Shown piece by piece: positions 1 to 8,847 of a stretch of 64,000 bases of DNA. The first letter of the stretch is position 1, and every line of letters starts with the position of its first letter. Position numbers and translations under genes: made by a program. The stretch covers positions 1-64,000 of the forward strand of contig CAMKSF010000003.1 of assembly GCA_946415375.1 (NCBI GenBank), written 5' to 3'. The DNA comes from an uncultured Clostridia bacterium. GTDB taxonomy: Bacteria > Bacillota > Clostridia > TANB77 > CAG-508. Under the pieces are notes generated by a model. The model searched no databases and was not told the DNA's origin. It saw only the letters and a list, made by a program, of their open reading frames with translations.

Positions 1-5
1 CCGGG

Positions 6-1445
6 TCAGTTCCCTCCTGGCCGGTCAGTGGGCAAATCAGGGAAACCATATCCATAAACACTATCTCTTCCTTGCACACCCAAGTCTCTACAATAGTTTT
101 TTAGGGTGTTATATATTTCAAGTATTGTAGCTTCTTTTTTATATGTTTTAATTAATGCAATTAATGATGCAATATGTGCATTTGAATATCCTGCTCCTGA
201 CCATTTTGAAACAGATGATGATGTGTTAAATATTTCTTCTACATCTGTGCTGCTAGCAACAAAGTCTATATATTCTCCATTTCCAGAATAACTTGTTGTT
301 TTTAATTCTTTATCTATTGAAGATACAGCTATTGTAGTTGAATTACTTGCTGGAAAAATATCTTCATTATCTCCTGCTTTTTTTGTTACACAACAAACTG
401 GAACATTTTCTTTAAAAGCATTATATAATACTTTTTCTATCATATAATTCTTTTTATGTGCGAATTCATAACAAATCACATCTGCTCTTTCAGTAGCATA
501 AATAATTGCATTTATTATACTTGACGTAGTTGTATAGTTTTCATCATTTATTACAACAAGTGGAAGTATTTTGATATTATCTGATGTTGATTCTTTTATG
601 ACTTCTAAAATTCTACTTCCTTGTGGTATTGTTTCGTGTATGTCTTTTTTATTTTCCTCTCTTGTAATAAAATTAAAATAATCCTCATCTATCTTATTTT
701 TAAAATATTCATTTTGAATGTTTGCACCATATCCTATTGTTGCAATTAAAACTTGTGAAGGATTTCCATTATCTTTTATAATCTTTTTGTAGTTATTTAA
801 CCCCATAGCATTTACACCATAAGCTTTTGCACTACTTTTCTCATTCGTTTTAATTTCTCCATATACAGTTTGCGATTCGTCATTTATTGTATTAATTAAT
901 GAAACTTCATCTATTACAACCTTATTAATACCTGGTTGTGTTTGTAAATATTGATATGCTGCTCTTGTTTTCTTTTCTGTATCATACTTTAATACAAATA
1001 ATCCTTTTTGAATCTCTTGATTATCTATTGCATTAAAATCATCTTCAATTTCTTCCGCTTCAACAAGTATAGTCTTTGTTTGATATAAATTTTTCAAATG
1101 AATAACTTTATTTTGCATCTCCACTTCAATTGCTGAATTTTCAAAAAAATTAATTAAATTACCTGTTGAAGTTAATAATTCTTCTTCTTTTAATTCTCCT
1201 ATATCAAATTCATCATTTAGCGTTGTTTCTTTCCCATCTCTTTTTACCTCTTTACTTTCTGTATCAATTGTTATATCAACATAATAGTTTTTTCCAATTA
1301 TACTATCGTCATAATTCAATTTTTCCTTATTATTTTTATTTGCCATAATACTATAAGAAACCATAAAAATAATTGAAATTATAATAAGTACTGCTACTAT
1401 AATAATTAATATTTTATTCAATTTTGCTCTTTTGTATTCATCCAC
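6..1445 (-). CDS. Membrane-anchored subtilase-like protein lacking the catalytic triad
   Basis: 479 aa. Residues ~10-32 form one membrane segment, so most of the protein would lie outside the cell. The C-terminal ~240 residues follow the subtilisin (S8) order: an ATIGYGAN strand where the Asp motif should be, PQGSRILEVI where HGTHVAG should be, a PASNSTTIAVSSID strand, and SGAGYSNAHIASLIALI where SGTSMAAPHVAG should be. By this alignment Asp, His and Ser are replaced by Gly, Arg and Gly, so I infer a pseudoprotease with a structural or binding role. The fold assignment rests on motif order only. The last codons hold an in-frame CGG (21-23) before a stop at 6-8; in the +1 frame the reading stays open to the window edge, so the true C-terminus may be longer. 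The first ~40 bases are GC-richer than the rest. Confidence 0.7.
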   Translation of the reverse strand: MDEYKRAKLNKILIIIVAVLIIISIIFMVSYSIMANKNNKEKLNYDDSIIGKNYYVDITIDTESKEVKRDGKETTLNDEFDIGELKEEELLTSTGNLINFFENSAIEVEMQNKVIHLKNLYQTKTILVEAEEIEDDFNAIDNQEIQKGLFVLKYDTEKKTRAAYQYLQTQPGINKVVIDEVSLINTINDESQTVYGEIKTNEKSSAKAYGVNAMGLNNYKKIIKDNGNPSQVLIATIGYGANIQNEYFKNKIDEDYFNFITREENKKDIHETIPQGSRILEVIKESTSDNIKILPLVVINDENYTTTSSIINAIIYATERADVICYEFAHKKNYMIEKVLYNAFKENVPVCCVTKKAGDNEDIFPASNSTTIAVSSIDKELKTTSYSGNGEYIDFVASSTDVEEIFNTSSSVSKWSGAGYSNAHIASLIALIKTYKKEATILEIYNTLKNYCRDLGVQGRDSVYGYGFPDLPTDRPGGN

Positions 1446-1611
1446 TACTTGTCCCCTCCTCTATTTTAATTATTACTATAATATCATTATTGTATATTTT
1501 TTTCAACATTTTTTATATTATTTTGTACGTTTTTTATCTATTTATTTATTAAAGTTTCACAAATATTATTTTTTTGTCATATTATGTATTAATTCAAAAA
1601 AAGGAGGAAAA

Positions 1612-1989
1612 ATGATGAATCGCAGATGCAGAAAATGTTTTTGTATGAATAATAATAGCCCTCATTGTGTTAATCAAAACATGTTAGAAAAAGCATGTAA
1701 AAGCCAAAATTTATCTTGTAATATGGTAAATTACAATGAAAACTGTAATTGTGGTTTTGATGACGATGAAGAAACAAATGTATTTCCTAAAAATCCAATG
1801 CTTGCACAGAGTTATGTTCCTATTCAATATATGGACGAAACATTTAAACCATGTGTTGGTTTAGATAATGGAACTATATTTCCGGAACTAGTTAGTCCAT
1901 ATTGTCCTGGAGATTCTATGAAAGATATTGAGTTTTTACGAAAAACAAATCCTATTGGAGAGGGGTGCAATAGCGATGGAAGAAGATAG
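1612..1989 (+). CDS. cotJA: Spore coat protein CotJA
   Basis: 125 aa. The start is the ATG at 1612, seven bases after a strong AAGGAGG; a longer reading frame back to 1432 has no ribosome binding site. The Cys-rich N-terminus is followed by the CotJA core (MLAQSYVPIQ, then GTIFPELVSPY). In Bacillus, CotJA/JB/JC are made in the mother cell and added to the spore coat. The 3' end overlaps cotJB by 14 bp, so the genes are probably translationally coupled. First gene of a three-gene operon. Confidence 0.9.
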   Translation: MMNRRCRKCFCMNNNSPHCVNQNMLEKACKSQNLSCNMVNYNENCNCGFDDDEETNVFPKNPMLAQSYVPIQYMDETFKPCVGLDNGTIFPELVSPYCPGDSMKDIEFLRKTNPIGEGCNSDGRR

Positions 1990-2329
1990 AAATTGTAATT
2001 GTCAGAATAATGATAATATGAACATGCAAATTAATATGAATATCCCTGTTATAAATAACTCTTGTGGATGTGATAATAACGATATGACAAGAAAGGAAAT
2101 GCTAAAAGAAATAAAATGTTTAAAATTTGCAGTTGTTGAATTAGCATTATATCTTGATACTCATCCAGATGATACTAAAGCTTTATGCTTACACAACAAG
2201 TATAGCAAAGATTTAAAAGATTTATGTGATAAATATCAAAAAGTCTATGGTCCTCTTACAATCGAATATCCATGTAATAAGTGGAGATGGTTAGAAGAAC
2301 CATGGCCTTGGGAAGGAGGAGTTAACTAA
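1976..2329 (+). CDS. cotJB: Spore coat protein CotJB
   Basis: 117 aa. Start ATG at 1976, preceded by GGAGAGGGG. Residues ~40-117 match the CotJB family: an alpha-helical section (KEIKCLKFAVVELALYLDTH), then YGPLTIEYP and a Trp-rich WRWLEEPWPWEGG end. It works with CotJA and CotJC in the spore coat. It overlaps cotJA at its start and cotJC at its stop (TAATG). Confidence 0.92.
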   Translation: MEEDRNCNCQNNDNMNMQINMNIPVINNSCGCDNNDMTRKEMLKEIKCLKFAVVELALYLDTHPDDTKALCLHNKYSKDLKDLCDKYQKVYGPLTIEYPCNKWRWLEEPWPWEGGVN

Positions 2330-2910
2330 TGTGGACATATAATAAAGTATTACAATATCCAGTTAATATAAAAACTACTGACCCTCGTTTAGCAAAGGTT
2401 ATAATTAGCCAGTATGGAGGTCCTGATGGAGAACTTGCTGCCTCTCTTAGATATTTATCTCAAAGATTTGGTATGCCAGATCAAACATCTAAAGCAATTT
2501 TAAATGATATAGGAACAGAAGAATTAGCACATTTAGAAATTGTTGGTTCTATTGTTCATCAATTAACTAAAAAAGCTTCTATTGAAGAGCTTGAAAAAGC
2601 CGGTCTAGCTCCATATTATACAGATCATGGTGTAGATGTATATCCTGTAAGTGCATCCGGAGTTCCTTTTACAGCAGCATATATTGCAGCTAAAGGAGAT
2701 CCTATTGCAAATTTACAAGAAGATTTAGCAGCAGAACAAAAAGCAAGAGCAACTTATGAAAAACTAATTGATTTATGTAGGGATAATCCTGATGTTTTAG
2801 ACCCACTTAAATTCTTGCGTCAAAGAGAAGTCGTACATTTCCAAAGATTTGGTGAAGCTCTTCGTGGAATTCAGGATAGATTGTCAAGTCAAAAAATTTA
2901 TACAAATTAA
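2329..2910 (+). CDS. cotJC: Spore coat protein CotJC, manganese-catalase family
   Basis: 193 aa. The ferritin-like four-helix family of Mn catalases. Candidate metal ligands are visible in GGPDGELAASLRYLSQR, GTEELAHLEIVGSIV, AEQKARATYEKLI and REVVHFQRFGEAL. In the spore coat it probably protects against peroxide, although activity in this family is not always shown. It is translationally coupled to cotJB (TAATG) and followed by an intrinsic terminator. Confidence 0.93.
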   Translation: MWTYNKVLQYPVNIKTTDPRLAKVIISQYGGPDGELAASLRYLSQRFGMPDQTSKAILNDIGTEELAHLEIVGSIVHQLTKKASIEELEKAGLAPYYTDHGVDVYPVSASGVPFTAAYIAAKGDPIANLQEDLAAEQKARATYEKLIDLCRDNPDVLDPLKFLRQREVVHFQRFGEALRGIQDRLSSQKIYTN

Positions 2911-2946
2911 ATAACCAAAACAGTATAACAAATCTATAATTTTTTT

Positions 2947-2973
2947 AGTCCTCTTTTTGAAGAGGACTTTTCT
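2947..2973 (+). terminator. Intrinsic terminator of the cotJ operon
   Basis: Perfect 9-bp stem AGTCCTCTT / AAGAGGACT with a TTTG loop, followed by TTTCT, 37 bp after the cotJC stop. Confidence 0.88.
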
Positions 2974-3038
2974 AATAGAACAAATCCTTATACTCTTAAC
3001 TGTATAATTTATAAAAGTCTTTAATTTTACTTAAAGCA

Positions 3039-3067
3039 TTGCAAAATTACATAAAGCCTGATATAAT
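3039..3067 (+). promoter_or_regulatory. SigA-type promoter
   Basis: TTGCAA, 17-bp spacer, TATAAT with an upstream TG. It lies 29 bp before the ATG at 3097, whose ribosome binding site is CAAGGAG. Confidence 0.65.
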
Positions 3068-3096
3068 TCTTATAAATTTTATTCAAGGAGTAAAAA

Positions 3097-3963
3097 ATGT
3101 CTAAAGGTAATAAAATAATATCAAAAAGAAATCTAACCAAAGAACAACGAAAAGAAATAGAAAAAAATAACAAAAAACAACAAAAGAAAAGAAAAACAAA
3201 GCAAAGAAAACAAGCACAGGCAATTTCAAGGAAGCATAGAAATTCTCTTAGAAAAATAATAAATCCTTATTATAATTCATTTAGACAATTTAAGAATAAA
3301 CATTTACTATTTGTATTAAAAGATACTGAAAATATGGAACAGGTTTTATTACTAAAAAATGATGTAGGATGTGGTAACACATTATTAACTTTACCTGTTA
3401 TTAATCAGGAAATGATTGATACATATTTAAAAAGCCTTCCTGAAGAAGAATCTACAAGTTTTGATTTATCTATTATTGATAATCAAGCTCTAAAAAAATT
3501 TGTTAATCATTATTATTCTATAGATTCGGATGAAATAATTGATTGTCCTGAAGCCAATATGGTTATTTTTAGAAATTGTATGCTACTTGACATTCAAGAT
3601 AATCTAATGTCAATAAATGTTAGGCCATACAATGTATCAACATGGTTTAATGGCGAATCTACCACAAAAAATGGTCGTAGAATATTTGAAGGAAAAAAAT
3701 TAAGAACATTTTTTAATTTTTCTGATAAACTTGATAAAGACATAAAAAAAATATATATTTTTCAAGATACATTATCTCAGTTATTATTATATAAATCAAA
3801 GATGAATAAAGTAGCATTAGAGGATGTATTATCTGACCATGAAATGCTTGCAAAAAAAGACTATTCTCCATTTATTAATTCACTTTTGGTGGCAAATCCC
3901 ATTGATATAGCTAAAAGATTTATAAATGAAGAGAAAGAAACTCAGGAATTAGAAGGAAGATAG
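3097..3963 (+). CDS. Hypothetical protein with a very basic N-terminus
   Basis: 288 aa, family not recognised. Residues 1-55 are almost entirely Lys/Arg/Gln/Asn and probably form a charged, disordered or nucleic-acid-binding tail. The rest is a soluble mixed alpha/beta domain (LLFVLKDTENMEQVLLL onward) with no signal peptide or membrane segment and no motif I can name. It has its own promoter and sits alone between the cotJ terminator and the converging ispG operon. Base composition matches its neighbours, so it is probably native. Confidence 0.75.
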   Translation: MSKGNKIISKRNLTKEQRKEIEKNNKKQQKKRKTKQRKQAQAISRKHRNSLRKIINPYYNSFRQFKNKHLLFVLKDTENMEQVLLLKNDVGCGNTLLTLPVINQEMIDTYLKSLPEEESTSFDLSIIDNQALKKFVNHYYSIDSDEIIDCPEANMVIFRNCMLLDIQDNLMSINVRPYNVSTWFNGESTTKNGRRIFEGKKLRTFFNFSDKLDKDIKKIYIFQDTLSQLLLYKSKMNKVALEDVLSDHEMLAKKDYSPFINSLLVANPIDIAKRFINEEKETQELEGR

Positions 3964-4080
3964 TTTTTATATTATACAACATATACCACAAATTATATAA
4001 TCAGTGATTAAATAATAATTAGGAATTATCAATTTCATTTTTGTTATTGCCTTAAATATATCTTTAAATTTTATACATTC

Positions 4081-4118
4081 AAAAAAATAGATAAGCTTTT
4101 GTACTTATCTATTTTTTT
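4081..4118. terminator. Bidirectional terminator between the 3097 gene and ispG
   Basis: A-run, ATAGATAAG, eight-base loop, CTTATCTAT, T-run: a symmetrical hairpin that works on both strands. It overlaps the ispG stop codon (4109-4111). Confidence 0.85.
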
Positions 4119-5167
4119 ATTAAATCTAAGATTTCTTTTTTAAATTCTTGTTCTATACTGCTATGTGGGATATTTCTAACTGCTTCCCCTTTTTTGAATA
4201 GTATCCATTCATTATTTCCACCTGCAATACCTATATCTGCCTCTTTTCCCTCTCCTATTCCATTTACAGCACATCCCATAACCGCAACTTTTAAATTGCT
4301 ATGTAATGTACTACAAAAGTCTTCAAATTCTTTTGCAACTGGAAGTAAATCTACACATGTTCTTCCACATGTAGGACATGAAATGAATGTAATAGAATCA
4401 TTATATAGCCCACAATTCTTTAAAATCTCTTTTGCAACTTTTATTTCTTCAACCGGATTGTCTGATAAAGAAACTCTGATTGTATTTCCTATCCCTTCTT
4501 TTAGCATGATTCCAAGTCCAATACTAGACTTAATAGTTCCACCAAAACTTGTGCCTGCCTCTGTAATTCCTAAATGTAACGGATAATCAAAACTATCTGC
4601 TGCCATTTCATATGCTTCTACACACATATCTAGGTCAGAAGCTTTTAAAGAAACTGCAATATCATAAAAATTTAGATTTTCTAATATTTGTATATGTCTT
4701 TTTGCACTTTCAACTATTGCTTTAGCTGTAACCCCATATCTTTCTTGTAAATCTTTTTCAAGAGAACCAGAATTCACACCAATTCTTATTGGAATTCCAT
4801 TTTTCTTGCATCCATCTACAACTGCTTTTATTTTTTCTTCTGATCCAATATTCCCAGGATTAATCCTTATTTTATCAACACCTGATTCTATAGCCTGTAA
4901 AGCAATTCTATAGTCATAGTGAATATCTGCAACTATAGGTATATGAATTCTATTTTTTATTTCTTTTATTGCTTTTGCATCTTCTATGTCTAAACATGCT
5001 ACTCTAATAATTTGGCATCCATATTTTTCTAAATCTAAAATTTGATTAACTGTTGCATCTACATCCTTTGTTTTTGTGTTAGTCATAGATTGAATGATTA
5101 CTTCATTATTTCCACCTATTTGAACATTTCCAACCATGATTTTTCTTGTATTTATTCTATTTATCAT
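4109..5167 (-). CDS. ispG: 4-hydroxy-3-methylbut-2-enyl diphosphate synthase
   Basis: 352 aa. It converts MEcPP to HMBPP in the non-mevalonate isoprenoid pathway, using a [4Fe-4S] cluster. An N-terminal TIM barrel ([14 protein letters not shown], then the NPGNIG region) precedes the cluster domain with [11 protein letters not shown] and [20 protein letters not shown]; these supply the three Cys and the catalytic Glu. The start at 5167 (MINRINTRK) is supported by AAGGAG eight bases upstream; the longer frame to 5221 has no such site. Confidence 0.95.
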   Translation of the reverse strand: MINRINTRKIMVGNVQIGGNNEVIIQSMTNTKTKDVDATVNQILDLEKYGCQIIRVACLDIEDAKAIKEIKNRIHIPIVADIHYDYRIALQAIESGVDKIRINPGNIGSEEKIKAVVDGCKKNGIPIRIGVNSGSLEKDLQERYGVTAKAIVESAKRHIQILENLNFYDIAVSLKASDLDMCVEAYEMAADSFDYPLHLGITEAGTSFGGTIKSSIGLGIMLKEGIGNTIRVSLSDNPVEEIKVAKEILKNCGLYNDSITFISCPTCGRTCVDLLPVAKEFEDFCSTLHSNLKVAVMGCAVNGIGEGKEADIGIAGGNNEWILFKKGEAVRNIPHSSIEQEFKKEILDLIKK

Positions 5168-5286
5168 TTTTATACTCCTTATATTATTTATAATTAAAAA
5201 TAGTATAATTTTTATATGCATTTTTATTTTAATTCTTTATTCTAATTTTTTTATTAATTTTTTATATTTATTTTTATTTTAAATTA

Positions 5287-5316
5287 AAGAGAAATCTTTG
5301 CTCTTAGATTTCTCTT
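5287..5316 (-). terminator. Probable terminator of the acyl-CoA synthetase gene
   Basis: 11-bp perfect stem (AAGAGAAATCT / AGATTTCTCTT) just after the stop at 5326. The minus-strand tail is AT-rich but not a pure T-run. Confidence 0.6.
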
Positions 5317-5325
5317 CAATTGTAA

Positions 5326-7173
5326 TTACTTATTATTTAATTCTTTATATCTTTTAATTTTCATAGTTGAGGTCTTTTCAAACTCTCCTTCTTTTATCTC
5401 CATGTCTTTTATAGCTTTGTAAGAAGTTAAGCTTTTATTTACTTCCTTAATCTTTTGCCAAAGGAGTTTCTTTGTCTCCTCTTCTGATATATCTCCATGT
5501 ATCTCCTTTATTTTGTCATAGTCAGGTAATACTCTTGCTGTTATTATTAATTCTTTATCATCTCTCTTGCTTCCTTCTTCAGGTTTTTTACCATATACCA
5601 TACATTCTTTAACTTCATCAACTTTATTTAATAAACCTTCAATTTCTTCTGGATAAATGTTTTTTCCATTTTGAGTAACTATTACATTTTTGCTTCTTCC
5701 TGTTAAGAATATATATCCATTTTCATCTAAGTATCCAATATCTCCTGAATGAAAATATCCATCTTCATCAATTGCCTTTTTAGTTTCTTCTTCATCTTCA
5801 TAATATCCAATCATTAATGTAGGTGTTTTTATTAATACTTCACCCTCTCCATTTTCATTTGGATCTTTTATTTTAACATCAGCTTGGACGATAGGTTTTC
5901 CACAAGAGCCAACATTCATAGCATAATCTGGGGTTAATGCAGAAATTGGTGCTGTTTCTGTTAATCCATATCCTTGCAAAAATAGTATTCCTATGTTTTC
6001 TAGCCATTCCCCTACCCCTTTTTCTATTGGAGCCGCGGCAGAAACTATTATTCTTAAATTTCCACCTAGATTTTCATATATATCTTTAAATACTCTTCTT
6101 TTAATATCTATTCCTGTACTTTTTAGTAGATTGGTTACTGTAATCATAGCAGTTACAAGTTTATCTTTTTTGCTTTTTACTATTTTTTCATTTATTTTTT
6201 TGTATAAACTTTCTACCAAAAGAGGAACTGTTAATATTGCCGTTGGATGGCTTTCCTGTAAATTTGGAACAATATATCTTAGTCCTTCACATATTGCAAT
6301 TGAAGCTCCTTGTGACATTGGATAAAGAAATCCTATTGTTGATTCATAGCAATGGTGTAGCGGAAGTACTGAAAATAGTCTATCTGATGGATATAATTTA
6401 ACATATGCTGTAACTGCATTAATATTTTCTGCTAAATTTCTATTATTTAGCATTACTCCCTTTGAATTAGATGTTGTTCCTGATGTAAAGAATAATATTC
6501 TAAATTCTTCTGGGTCAATTTCAGTTTTTTCAAATGATTTATCCCCTGATTCTATTATCTTTTTTCCTTCTTTTATTAGATACTCTAATCCAACGTCTTT
6601 TCCATCTATTTCTTTATCAGATTTCATTTCGATAAAATATTCTACCTCTGGAATATTTTCTTTAATTTTCTTTATATCATCTGCTTTTTTTGGTGAATAA
6701 ATAATTGCTGAAGCTCTAGACCTTTTAACAATGTTCTCCAATTCATTTAAAGGAAGTTCTCTATCTGTCGGTACTGCTATTCCCACTCCACAAAGCAACG
6801 CCATATATGAAACATACCAACCATATTGAGTTTCACCTATTATAATAGCTCTTTTATCTTTTAAATTTATCTTTTTTGTTAATGCTGTTCCTAATGCCAT
6901 TACATCTTCACCAAATTCTTTATATGTAATCACCTTGTATGGTTCTTTATGGTTTGGCTTTTCTAATATACAAGATTCGTTAGGATATTTATCAAGTGAT
7001 CTTGTAAAGAACTCTTTTACAGTTTTATAATTTGTTTTATCCTCATATGGAGTAGTTCTTTTTTTATGTTCTTTTTTTTCTACTTTCTCATAATCAATTT
7101 TTTCAAGTTCATCTAAATTCATTCTCATTTTTTTAAATTTAATTTTTGGCATTTTAAAGTCTCTAAGTGACAT
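5326..7173 (-). CDS. AMP-forming long-chain acyl-CoA synthetase
   Basis: 615 aa. An adenylate-forming enzyme that activates a fatty acid with ATP and loads it on CoA. Visible motifs are the P-loop FFTSGTTSNSKGVML, the A5 motif GYGLTETAP, HSGDIGYLDENGYIFLTGRSK with the Asp and Arg that bind ATP and ribose, and the C-terminal KNIYPEEIE hinge. The ~60-residue N-terminus is Lys-rich. The start at 7173 (MSLRDF) follows AAGGGG; the frame can be read from a TTG at 7191, but that leaves the RBS inside the gene. Substrate length cannot be judged from sequence. Confidence 0.9.
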   Translation of the reverse strand: MSLRDFKMPKIKFKKMRMNLDELEKIDYEKVEKKEHKKRTTPYEDKTNYKTVKEFFTRSLDKYPNESCILEKPNHKEPYKVITYKEFGEDVMALGTALTKKINLKDKRAIIIGETQYGWYVSYMALLCGVGIAVPTDRELPLNELENIVKRSRASAIIYSPKKADDIKKIKENIPEVEYFIEMKSDKEIDGKDVGLEYLIKEGKKIIESGDKSFEKTEIDPEEFRILFFTSGTTSNSKGVMLNNRNLAENINAVTAYVKLYPSDRLFSVLPLHHCYESTIGFLYPMSQGASIAICEGLRYIVPNLQESHPTAILTVPLLVESLYKKINEKIVKSKKDKLVTAMITVTNLLKSTGIDIKRRVFKDIYENLGGNLRIIVSAAAPIEKGVGEWLENIGILFLQGYGLTETAPISALTPDYAMNVGSCGKPIVQADVKIKDPNENGEGEVLIKTPTLMIGYYEDEEETKKAIDEDGYFHSGDIGYLDENGYIFLTGRSKNVIVTQNGKNIYPEEIEGLLNKVDEVKECMVYGKKPEEGSKRDDKELIITARVLPDYDKIKEIHGDISEEETKKLLWQKIKEVNKSLTSYKAIKDMEIKEGEFEKTSTMKIKRYKELNNK

Positions 7174-7272
7174 TTCTTTTCCCCTTTTCAATTACTATTA
7201 TTTGTATATTATAATTACTTTATATACACACGATAGTAGAATTATAGCATAAAATTTATCATTTTACAAATT

Positions 7273-8025
7273 TTACTTCTGTTTTATACTACCTAGTATA
7301 GATTCTGTTGTTTTATCTTTATCAAATATGTTAAAAATATATAAAAGAATTATAACTAATGCTACAATTAAAATATAAAATAATATTGCTTTTTTTAAGT
7401 CTCCAGCAGCAATATTTGCTCCTGCTATTGTTGATGTTACAATAGATGGAATTCTTGCAATTGTAGATAGCAATATAAATCTTCTCATTTTTATAGGCAA
7501 TAGTCCTGATAAATATGTAAGTAAATCCTTTGGCGTTCCGGGAATTAAAAATAGTATAAAAAGTACTATTTCAACTTTTTTCGGGTTATTAAACAACTTA
7601 CTATTTTCAATTTTTCTTATTTTTTCTTCATCACTAAAATCATAAACAAATTGTTTGCCTATTTTTCTTACCAACATAAAAATTAGGCTTGCAATTATTG
7701 CACTTGATATCATTATAAATATTGTCCCCAAAAACCATCCATAACACATTCCTGCAAGTATTTCTATTGGTTCCCCTGGCAAAATAAATAAAAAGATTTG
7801 TGCAAGTTGTATTAAAAATAGTAGAACAATACCATAAACTCCTGAATTATCCACTTTTTGTTTAAATACAACCTGGCCTTCTTTTGTTGATAAATTCTTC
7901 ATCACAGGAAACAAATATATTGTGATAATTGTTAAAACTATTATTACAAATATTAATAGTATAAATTTAAAAAACTTTAGCTTGTTCTTTTTTTTCAATT
8001 TATTCTTATCGACATTTTTCTCCAT
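7273..8025 (-). CDS. TVP38/TMEM64 (DedA-like) membrane protein
   Basis: 250 aa with about six membrane segments. Signature elements of the VTT/SNARE-associated family: FLFILPGEPIEILAGMCYG in the first half and FLIPGTPKDLLTYLSGL in the second, each a re-entrant loop with Pro and acidic residues. Relatives are linked to lipid scrambling or undecaprenyl-phosphate recycling. It sits 15 bp downstream of dapB in the same direction. Confidence 0.88.
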   Translation of the reverse strand: MEKNVDKNKLKKKNKLKFFKFILLIFVIIVLTIITIYLFPVMKNLSTKEGQVVFKQKVDNSGVYGIVLLFLIQLAQIFLFILPGEPIEILAGMCYGWFLGTIFIMISSAIIASLIFMLVRKIGKQFVYDFSDEEKIRKIENSKLFNNPKKVEIVLFILFLIPGTPKDLLTYLSGLLPIKMRRFILLSTIARIPSIVTSTIAGANIAAGDLKKAILFYILIVALVIILLYIFNIFDKDKTTESILGSIKQK

Positions 8026-8040
8026 TTTATTATTCCTTTT

Positions 8041-8787
8041 CTATTTAGCTAAATCCTCCATATTGTATAGACCATTTTGTTTTCCACATGTGAATTTCGC
8101 AGCTTTTAAAGCTCCTTCCGCAAAAACATTTCTCGAATATGTTGTATGTTTTATTTCAAAAGTTTCAAACTCTCCAAAGAATTGTACAATATGTTCTCCA
8201 ACAATATTTCCTCCTCTTATTGAGTTCATTCCTATTTCATATTTATCTCTTTTCTCATGTTTTGCATGCCTATTATATTCACAATGATATTTATTATCAA
8301 GAGCTTCATTAATACTATCTGCAAGCATTTGTGCAGTACCACTCGGGCTATCTATTTTTCTATTATGATGAACCTCTGTTATCTCAATATCAGTACCTTC
8401 TAACTTCGGTGCTATTTGTTTTAGTAAATTCTTCATCATAGTTACATCAAAAGACATATTTGCTGATTTAAATATTGCTATCTTTTTTGAGTATTCTTCA
8501 ATTCTTTTATTTTCTTCATCTGAAAATCCCGTTGTTGCAATAACTATCGGTGTATTTGTTTTTAATGCAAATTCTAAAATATTAAAAGTTGCTATTGGTA
8601 TAGAAAAATCAACTATTACATCCGGCTTTACATTTATTTCTTCTATTTTAGTAAACACTGGATATACATCTTCTCTTTTTGATATATCAAAGCCTCCAAC
8701 AATTTCTATTTCATCATCTATTTTCGCAAGTTCAGATACAACCTGTCCCATTTTTCCATTACACCCATTTATTATAATTCTTATCAT
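8041..8787 (-). CDS. dapB: 4-hydroxy-tetrahydrodipicolinate reductase
   Basis: 248 aa. NAD(P)H-dependent step of the diaminopimelate/lysine pathway after DapA. N-terminal nucleotide site GCNGKMGQVV; catalytic and substrate segment EVHHNRKIDSPSGTAQML with the paired His and the Lys; C-terminal RNVFAEGALKAAKF. The product feeds MurE, whose DNPR motif shows DAP-type peptidoglycan, and dipicolinate for spores. It follows the GH25 gene but a probable terminator lies between them. Confidence 0.95.
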   Translation of the reverse strand: MIRIIINGCNGKMGQVVSELAKIDDEIEIVGGFDISKREDVYPVFTKIEEINVKPDVIVDFSIPIATFNILEFALKTNTPIVIATTGFSDEENKRIEEYSKKIAIFKSANMSFDVTMMKNLLKQIAPKLEGTDIEITEVHHNRKIDSPSGTAQMLADSINEALDNKYHCEYNRHAKHEKRDKYEIGMNSIRGGNIVGEHIVQFFGEFETFEIKHTTYSRNVFAEGALKAAKFTCGKQNGLYNMEDLAK

Positions 8788-8810
8788 AATTAATTCTCCT
8801 TTCTTATTTA

Positions 8811-8843
8811 AAAGAAGCAGAGATATAAATCCCTGCTGCTTTT
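8811..8843 (-). terminator. Probable terminator after the GH25 gene
   Basis: Imperfect hairpin (AAGCAG...CTGCT with inner GAT/ATC) between the GH25 stop and dapB. Confidence 0.5.
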
Positions 8844-8847
8844 GTAT

